NCBI GenBank assembly: GCA_903844895.1
Contig: CAIMVM010000088.1
Coordinates: 1 to 47,793, forward strand
Source of the DNA: an uncultured Pseudomonadota bacterium
GTDB taxonomy: Bacteria > Bdellovibrionota_B > Oligoflexia > Oligoflexales > CAIMVM01
DNA: 47,793 nucleotides
Direction: 5' to 3'
The position numbers and the translations under genes are program-made. The notes under the pieces were generated by a model. The model was not told the DNA's origin, did not search any database, and saw nothing but the letters and a program-made list of their open reading frames with translations. Shown here one piece after another: positions 42,726 to 47,793 of this stretch; the first letter of the stretch is position 1; each line of letters starts with the position of its first letter.

Positions 42726-43769
42726 ATGGAGTCAACCGGCTTAAAAATTCTAATTGTTGATGATTCACCTGATTTGCATGAAATCTTCCAAATGATATTG
42801 GAGGAGAATCCGCCAGCGCCAGGTGCAAAGATGAGTTTTTTTTATGCCAATTCCGGTGAAGAAGGATTGAATTGTCTTGAATCGATCCATCCGGACCTGA
42901 TTCTACTCGATGTGAATATGCCCCAGATGAATGGGCATGAGGTTTGCCGGCGTATTCGTCGTCTAGCAAAAGATGGCAACTATGTTGCGATTATTTTTCT
43001 ATCAGGGGACGATGCCCCTCAGGAAGTGAGTCTCTGTTTAGACGCTGGCGGAGATGACTTTTGCTCCAAAAAAAACGCTCAATTGGAACTTCCGTCGCGG
43101 GTTAGGTGCGCGCTCAGAATTAAAAATATGCATCAAACCATTTTGCGCTCGAATCGCGAATTGCTCGAAATGAATCAAAAGTTAAGGGTTCTTTCGGAAG
43201 TCGACGATTTGACAGGCTTGCTCAATATGAGGAGTTTTAAGAGTCGTCTTGCCCAAGAGTTCTCTAGAAGCAAACGCCATGATTTACAGTTAAGCTTGAT
43301 CATGTTTGATTTGGATTTCTTTAAAAATGTAAATGACCATTCGAACCACCTGATGGGCAGTCATGTATTAGCAGAAATTGGAAAAATTGTCTTTGAAGTC
43401 CTACGTACCCAAGATTTTGGAGCGCGATTTGGGGGTGACGAATACATTATCCTTCTTCCGCACACAAACGACGAGGGAGCCTGGCGAGTGGCCCAGAAAC
43501 TTGAAAAAGCTATTTCCCAGAAACTATTTGCCATGGATCACTTTGAAGCCACGGTCACGGCGTCAATTGGAGTTTCTACGTTTGGACCTTCCAAATTAGA
43601 AGTCAAAGAAGCCCTCGAACTTATTAAGGAAGCTGACCAAAATCTATATCGCGCCAAAAGCCTCGGCAGAGCCTGTATATGCTCATCCTACCGCCATTCT
43701 AAATCACTAGTGGATTACTCAAAACTGGAAAATCAGCGTCGTTGTTGGAGCGTCAAAAACGCATCCTAA
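42726..43769 (+). CDS. Response regulator with GGDEF diguanylate cyclase domain
   Basis: A 347-residue PleD-like protein has a receiver (about 5-125) with Asp12, Asp13, phosphoacceptor Asp62 (LLDVNMPQMNG) and a conserved Lys near 115. A short helical linker (about 130-160) leads to a GGDEF domain with the intact active site FGGDEY at 235-240. The inhibitory I-site RTQD lies exactly five residues before it. It should make cyclic di-GMP when phosphorylated and be subject to product inhibition. The ATG follows GTGAGG. It is divergent from ahpC. No cognate kinase gene is adjacent. Confidence 0.92.
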   Translation: MESTGLKILIVDDSPDLHEIFQMILEENPPAPGAKMSFFYANSGEEGLNCLESIHPDLILLDVNMPQMNGHEVCRRIRRLAKDGNYVAIIFLSGDDAPQEVSLCLDAGGDDFCSKKNAQLELPSRVRCALRIKNMHQTILRSNRELLEMNQKLRVLSEVDDLTGLLNMRSFKSRLAQEFSRSKRHDLQLSLIMFDLDFFKNVNDHSNHLMGSHVLAEIGKIVFEVLRTQDFGARFGGDEYIILLPHTNDEGAWRVAQKLEKAISQKLFAMDHFEATVTASIGVSTFGPSKLEVKEALELIKEADQNLYRAKSLGRACICSSYRHSKSLVDYSKLENQRRCWSVKNAS

Positions 43770-43916
43770 ACAGGGATCAGCATTAGTGATTTGCTTGGAA
43801 ATGGTATCTATCATTTCCGTATTAAGGCCCATTGGCGGGAGTTTTTTCATCTCAGACTGAAGAAAATTTTCAAATAATCGACGACTAAAGAAATCTTCAA
43901 TTTCAACTCGAGGCAT
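43719..43916 (-). CDS. Possible small protein, 65 aa, antisense to the cyclase 3' end
   Basis: The frame has protein-like composition (EIEDFFSRRLFENFLQSEMK, TEMIDTISKQITNADPC) and fills the gap between the cyclase and kinase genes. It overlaps the last 51 bases of the cyclase gene on the other strand. It has no recognisable ribosome binding site and no known family. It may be a small helical protein, a remnant or chance. Confidence 0.35.
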   Translation of the reverse strand: MPRVEIEDFFSRRLFENFLQSEMKKLPPMGLNTEMIDTISKQITNADPCLGCVFDAPTTTLIFQF

Positions 43917-43946
43917 TTCGATTTACACTAATTCTGGGAGCACTTT

Positions 43947-44954
43947 ATGACTCAGTCTACTTTATCTACACATTCCTTTCTTGAAATTACACCCGATAGG
44001 GTATTAGCGATGGTCGAACGCACAGGCGTTAAGGCCACGGGGCGCGTCTTGCAACTAAACAGCATGGAGAATCGCGTATTTGAAGTGGAAGTTGAATGTG
44101 AAAATCCCACCACTAAGTATGATCACTTTAGAGTGATCAAATTTCTAAGACCGGGGAGGTGGAGCCTAGAGAGTGTTGAGGAAGAGCATGGATTTCTTCA
44201 AGCTTTGATAGCCAATGAAGTCCCCGTTGCGTCGCCTCTTCTATTTGAAAGTGGGAGAACCATTGAGAGGGATCCTGAATCGGGAATTTTAGCCGTAGTC
44301 TTTCCCCGAATTGGAGGAAGGAGTCCCGATGAATTGAGCCAGGATGACTATCGTAAGGTGGGGCGCTTGATTGCAAGAATGCATGTCGTAGGAAAATCTC
44401 TTGCCCCCAAGCATCGACTGGAACTTACTCCAAAGACCTATGGCACAGACAATATCGATTGGCTCTATCATCAGTCGGTAATTCCCATAGAATTAGAGAA
44501 TCGCTATCTTGATATCGCCGCCGAGGCTATCGAACTTTCAAAAGAATTGTATGCCGGTATCGAGCTTCAGGCTATCCATGGTGATTGCCATCTTGGCAAT
44601 ATTCTATTAGGTACGGGCGGGCTTTTTTTTGTTGATTTTGACGATATGGTAGTTGCGCCTCAGATTCAAGACTTGTGGCTTTTAGTCTCGGGAACAGATG
44701 AGTATGGAAGTCAGCAAATGAAGTGGCTTCTTCAGGGCTATGAAGATATGGCTCGCATCGATCGTGGGCAGTTAAAGATTGTTGAAGTTTTAAGGTTTCT
44801 TAGATATGTGTACTATAGCACTTGGATCGCCAAACGTTGGTCTGACCCAGCGTTCCCGAGGTCTTTCCCTCACTTTGGAACTCATGATTATTGGCTCGGC
44901 CAAATCAGGGATCTCGAGGTCCAACTTTATGCCATTAAGGAGATTGTCGGTTGA
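43947..44954 (+). CDS. srkA: Stress response kinase A (SrkA/YihE/RdoA)
   Basis: This is a 335-residue aminoglycoside-phosphotransferase-like Ser/Thr kinase. MENRVFEVEVE begins the N-lobe, VIKFLRPGRWSLESVEEEHG carries the nucleotide-binding Lys, IHGDCHLGNIL has catalytic Asp213 and metal-binding Asn218, and FVDFDDM is the DFG-equivalent. Family members start with a similar FLEITPDRVL and end with a WIAKRW motif like the one here. E. coli SrkA counters stress-induced death. The ATG follows GGGAG. Its TGA overlaps the TTG of the following hydrolase gene. Confidence 0.9.
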   Translation: MTQSTLSTHSFLEITPDRVLAMVERTGVKATGRVLQLNSMENRVFEVEVECENPTTKYDHFRVIKFLRPGRWSLESVEEEHGFLQALIANEVPVASPLLFESGRTIERDPESGILAVVFPRIGGRSPDELSQDDYRKVGRLIARMHVVGKSLAPKHRLELTPKTYGTDNIDWLYHQSVIPIELENRYLDIAAEAIELSKELYAGIELQAIHGDCHLGNILLGTGGLFFVDFDDMVVAPQIQDLWLLVSGTDEYGSQQMKWLLQGYEDMARIDRGQLKIVEVLRFLRYVYYSTWIAKRWSDPAFPRSFPHFGTHDYWLGQIRDLEVQLYAIKEIVG

Positions 44955-45961
44955 AGGTAAAATCTAAAATCACTTTGAGTCTTATTTCCCTTTTCATATT
45001 TGTCCTAGGCTCGGTTTATTTTATGGAACAGGTACTGCGCTACCGTCATATACCTGGCGATGACGGCAAGGTTCATCAATCGGTTCATAAGCCTATATGT
45101 CGTACTTGGCATACTCAATTTGAGTTTCAGTATGGTGAAGGAGACACCTTATATCCAAGCTGCGAAGAGGCATTAACCCATCCGGGAGAAGACTTTTTTG
45201 TCTCTTCCGCTAATGGTTTGGAGATTCACTTTAAGCACCTCCAGGATCAAAGAAGCGCGCCTCTATCTGAGGAAGCGCCCATTTGGTTGCATGTACATGG
45301 GATTACCGGAGATTGGCTTTCTGCGGCAAGATATATTAATTCTGCTAATTTCTTAAAATTAAGACTTGTCGGTATGGATCTTTCAAACCACGGCGAATCC
45401 TCAAATGATGGGAATGGCGCCTTCTGGGGATGTAGAGAATCCCATGATGTAGTTGCCGTTGTTAAGCGCCTTCGCGACATGTATCCCAAAGCTCCAATTT
45501 TTGTCACAGCCGTCTCCATGGGAACCATGGCTGTGGCGCGTGCAGAAAAAGAAATTCGCGCTTTGGGTGTTAAAGCCATTGTTTTAGAGGCCCCCATCGG
45601 CAATGTAATATCAACGGTTCCTAGCTTCGCAAGGCCGATAACTTTTTTAGCGCTGACAATGCGATCTTGGAAGGATGGACTTGATTTAAATGTATGCGAC
45701 GCAAATGAGGCGCTTCCCCAATTTGCAACGCCAACTTTAATTGTCAATGTGGCAGATGATCCTTTTATTTCTAAGGAAGATGCATTAGCCTATTTCGATC
45801 GATTGCCGAAAGACTTGGACAAGAGGATTGTCTTTTTTGAAAAGGGCATCCACACTTTAGCCTACAATTATAATAGGATCGAGTTTATCCAGAAATTTAA
45901 AGATCTTTATACGTCTGCCATGAATGCTGACCGTGATCGCCTAGGCCAGGAACTCAAGTGA
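44951..45961 (+). CDS. Membrane-anchored alpha/beta hydrolase
   Basis: The 336-residue protein has an N-terminal membrane anchor or uncleaved signal (ITLSLISLFIFVLGSVYF). It then has an alpha/beta hydrolase domain with oxyanion segment HVHGITGDWLSA. The nucleophile is Ser189 in VTAVSMGTMAV (AxSxG instead of GxSxG), the acid is Asp269 or Asp270 in VADDPFIS, and the base is His301 in GIHTLAY. Four cysteines before and inside the domain may form disulfides. The catalytic domain probably faces the periplasm. The TTG start overlaps the kinase stop, so translation is coupled. The substrate is unknown. Confidence 0.8.
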   Translation: MKVKSKITLSLISLFIFVLGSVYFMEQVLRYRHIPGDDGKVHQSVHKPICRTWHTQFEFQYGEGDTLYPSCEEALTHPGEDFFVSSANGLEIHFKHLQDQRSAPLSEEAPIWLHVHGITGDWLSAARYINSANFLKLRLVGMDLSNHGESSNDGNGAFWGCRESHDVVAVVKRLRDMYPKAPIFVTAVSMGTMAVARAEKEIRALGVKAIVLEAPIGNVISTVPSFARPITFLALTMRSWKDGLDLNVCDANEALPQFATPTLIVNVADDPFISKEDALAYFDRLPKDLDKRIVFFEKGIHTLAYNYNRIEFIQKFKDLYTSAMNADRDRLGQELK

Positions 45962-46112
45962 GTTAAAACACGTTTTATCTGCCTGAGCCCCCGAAACAGA
46001 TTCCCATTCTTTTGCACCGGCGTGGTATCATTTTGTCTTAAAACGTTCTTTCTTGTACCCTTAGGCGCCAAATCGACGCATTTTTCCGTAAATTGAGCCT
46101 TTTTGCGAGATG

Positions 46113-46125
46113 GCACACTATGTGC
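46113..46125. promoter_or_regulatory. Short palindrome upstream of the DUF4360 gene
   Basis: GCACA-CTA-TGTGC is a perfect inverted repeat 26 bases before the start codon and beside a weak promoter-like TTGAGC/ACTATG pair. It may be an operator. Confidence 0.25.
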
Positions 46126-46151
46126 ATATTTCTCGTGAGGAGGGTCACATC

Positions 46152-46754
46152 ATGAACTATTTAATCTTGTTACTTCTGTTTCTCGAACCCCAAATTGCAT
46201 TAGCCCAAGAGTTTGCCATTGGAGGTTTTCTCGTAAGAGGAGACGGCTGCGATCCCAACTCTGTCGCCATCAACGTGGCTCCTGATAGAAAAGCATTTAC
46301 AATGAGTTTTTCAAACTATATGGCAGAAGTGCGCGCCACGACAGGGCCAGAAAACGTGAAGAAAGTTTGTAACACGGTATTGCAGGTTACATCAGAACCT
46401 GGTTGGAGTTTTTCTATCGCGCGTTTTGATATTCGTGGTTTTGCCATGGTTGAACCAGGAGCAGTCGTTCGACAAAGAGCCGCGTTTGCCTTTGATGGCG
46501 TTCTTGCTGATGTCGATGCCCTGCGCATAGCAGGTCCATTCCATGACAATTTCATTCTTTCGACGGACTTGACTTTAAGCAATCGAAACCCCTGGTCCCC
46601 GTGTGAGAAAAAGAATCATCGACTCTCAATTCGCACCGGACTTGTGGTAAAAGCACGACCAGGAAGTGGAGGTTTTATTGCTGCTGATTCCATTGATGGT
46701 GAGCTTTCACAAACCTATGGCTTGCGGTGGCGCCGCTGTGTGCCCAGGGGCTGA
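46152..46754 (+). CDS. DUF4360 secreted protein
   Basis: This exported protein of about 200 residues has a signal peptide (MNYLILLLLFLEPQIALAQ) cleaved before EFAIGG. The mature part follows the DUF4360 pattern: GDGCDPNSVAINVAPDRKAFTMSFSNY, then a Cys-preceded VLQVTSEPGWSFSIARFDIRGFAMVEPGA. Four conserved-type cysteines (GDGC, KKVC, SPC, RRC) probably form two disulfides. The domain is common in secreted proteins of fungi, actinobacteria and some proteobacteria; its role is unknown. The ATG at 46152 has GAGGAGGG about eight bases upstream. A longer frame from 46110 is less likely. Confidence 0.82.
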   Translation: MNYLILLLLFLEPQIALAQEFAIGGFLVRGDGCDPNSVAINVAPDRKAFTMSFSNYMAEVRATTGPENVKKVCNTVLQVTSEPGWSFSIARFDIRGFAMVEPGAVVRQRAAFAFDGVLADVDALRIAGPFHDNFILSTDLTLSNRNPWSPCEKKNHRLSIRTGLVVKARPGSGGFIAADSIDGELSQTYGLRWRRCVPRG

Positions 46755-47450
46755 AACACTAAGTCAAAATCTTGCTCAAACTTGATCATCCGTCTTGTAT
46801 CTGCCTGTAATCACGAGGGCACCAACTGGGGTAAAACTGGATAGAAACCTATCAGATAAACAGATTCACCCATTTTGATATTCTAGAAACCATCCATGTT
46901 TTTTCTGCAAGCCTTTACGGGAAGAAAGATCTCAAAGGAACATAAAAAACACTTGACGGAATAACTATACATATGCACGGCTATTGCCGGTTGCAGTTTT
47001 CAAACGAATTTTTTATGTCAAGCTACCACTCGAGCCAGTATAAAAGTATTGCAACATCAGATCTAAACGCTTTTGAAATGCTTAAAAACCACAAGTTTTC
47101 ATGGACGAAAGCAGATCTGGATTTGAAATGTGCTCTTCTTACTTACCCATAATTTGGAGGATTTTAATTGATAGAAACGTAAATGCATCATAGGACTTAA
47201 GAAATTTGGTAAAAATAGGGCCAGCTAGTCCCGAATACACACCCAGGGAGATGACGGCTCTGAATTTTTGGAGACTTGCCAATAGTTCAACCAGCATCGA
47301 AGAATTGGGAAATGAACAGTCAACTTGTTATGCGCAAGTTTGCGTAAGTTTCATGTAGCGGAATTCGCTAGGTGTCTTCTGAGGACATATTCATACTTCA
47401 GGCTATTGAATTATGGGGAGCGTCGGGAAATTAGTGTCTGAGTTAAATTT
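46755..47450. other. Gene-poor stretch with coding remnants next to an IS
   Basis: There is no intact gene of normal size. The frame 46835-46945, closed by stops, reads IETYQINRFTHFDILETIHV and is protein-like. A different frame just upstream (about 46770-46842) reads IIRLVSACNHEGTNWGKT. After 47153 only stop-rich frames are visible. Sequence around 47425-47445 (minus strand CTCAGACACTAATTTCC) may be the end of the adjacent IS256-family element, but the other end lies outside the window. Confidence 0.4.
46973..47152 (+). CDS. Possible small ORF or remnant, 59 aa
   Basis: An ATG frame of 59 residues contains SIATSDLNAFEMLKNHKFSW and then TKADLDLKCALLTYP. There is no clear ribosome binding site and no recognised family. 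Position beside another protein-like fragment and an insertion sequence favours a remnant. Confidence 0.25.
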   Translation: MHGYCRLQFSNEFFMSSYHSSQYKSIATSDLNAFEMLKNHKFSWTKADLDLKCALLTYP

Positions 47451-47793
47451 CTAGTTCAAGAGCCCAACTTCTTCAATGGTTTTCTCTATAACGTTTCTTT
47501 CCTTTCTGTTTAGATGTCTAGTGTAGATCCTTGCGTCTATTTTATGATTCATCCAGCCGAACTCGATTTTGAGCGCTACGAAGGCAAGAACGCTTTCAAG
47601 TGTTGACTCGCCCATGGTGTCCATCCCTCTAGTTCTGCGCTTAAACTGGCGATTAATAGTCTCTATTGGGTTCGTTGTTCGAAGAGCAACCCAGTGGGAA
47701 TGCTCGAACTTAAAGAATGTGAGCAGGGAATCAAGGTCCTTTTCCAAACATCTGACACTCCGCGTAGCATCGCTACCCAATACCTCCTTGAGC
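47451..47793 (-). mobile_element. IS256-family transposase, C-terminal part (continues past the edge)
   Basis: The minus-strand frame is open to the right edge, so only the last 114 or so codons are visible. HWVALRTTNPIETINRQFKR, followed by RTRGMDTMGESTLESVLAF, is the characteristic C-terminal block of IS256-family (mutator-type DDE) transposases, including the conserved TTNPIE and RRTR segment. The ending FGWMNHKIDARIYTRHLNR and the stop at 47451 are plausible for an intact end. Whether the element is complete cannot be seen. Confidence 0.85.

Noticed and set aside
45247-45747. 166-codon minus-strand open frame
   Set aside because: It lies wholly inside the alpha/beta hydrolase gene, whose motifs are intact; it is an antisense shadow.

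Overview
The window comes from a Gram-negative, double-membrane bacterium. It encodes many lipobox lipoproteins, several outer-membrane beta-barrels, an O-antigen ligase-like protein, FtsX/Lol-type ABC permeases, and a peroxiredoxin and acyl-CoA synthetase of proteobacterial type. Moderate G+C, frequent GTG/TTG starts, abundant unassigned lipoproteins and families such as DUF4360 and the arsenosugar enzymes suggest an Oligoflexia/Bdellovibrionota-like organism. That placement is inference; no rRNA or complete tRNA is present to test it.

Layout. (1) 0.3-4.6 kb: a von Willebrand-A lipoprotein, a COG2509 flavoprotein and a lipoprotein serine protease with a C-terminal P domain. (2) 5.0-12.3 kb, minus strand: a seven-gene operon of two FtsX-type permeases, a LolA-like periplasmic protein, a predicted beta-barrel, a LolD/MacB-type ATPase, an O-antigen ligase-like protein and a WaaE-like glycosyltransferase. 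It reads as a trans-envelope lipid or glycolipid export and assembly system. (3) 12.6-14.6 kb: a lipoprotein and a small outer-membrane protein with a clear promoter and terminator. (4) 15.0-21.5 kb: a tightly coupled catabolic operon (GH38 alpha-mannosidase, DUF4434 TIM-barrel protein, AGE-family epimerase, sodium:solute symporter) ending in a strong terminator. (5) 21.7-25.4 kb, minus: arsenosugar-type genes (AhpD-like protein, ArsS radical SAM, a fused TIGR04283-TIGR04282 glycosyltransferase) interrupted by a decayed gene. (6) 25.5-27.0 kb: a histidine-rich lipoprotein with a Blh/DUF442 phosphatase-like domain beside a TerC-family membrane protein. (7) 27.1-34.4 kb: lipoproteins, a cytochrome c fused to a sulfite-oxidase-like fold, DUF2721, an NTF2-like protein, a GT39-type glycosyltransferase, a lipoprotein and an outer-membrane protein. 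(8) 34.6-37.2 kb: a response regulator coupled to a double pseudo-receiver/TPR protein. (9) 37.7-40.2 kb: a single-domain asparaginase-like protein and FadD. (10) 40.2-43.8 kb: AhpC-AhpF under a candidate PerR-like promoter, divergent from a PleD-like diguanylate cyclase. (11) 43.9-46.8 kb: SrkA kinase, alpha/beta hydrolase and a DUF4360 protein. (12) The right edge enters an IS256-family transposase.

Two themes run across regions. Several gaps contain short protein-like open frames that look like decayed genes (left edge, 23.2-23.8, 29.1-29.4, 37.4-37.5, 46.8-47.2 kb). Short AT-rich tandem repeats of 11-15 bp recur just downstream of stop codons and in one upstream region.
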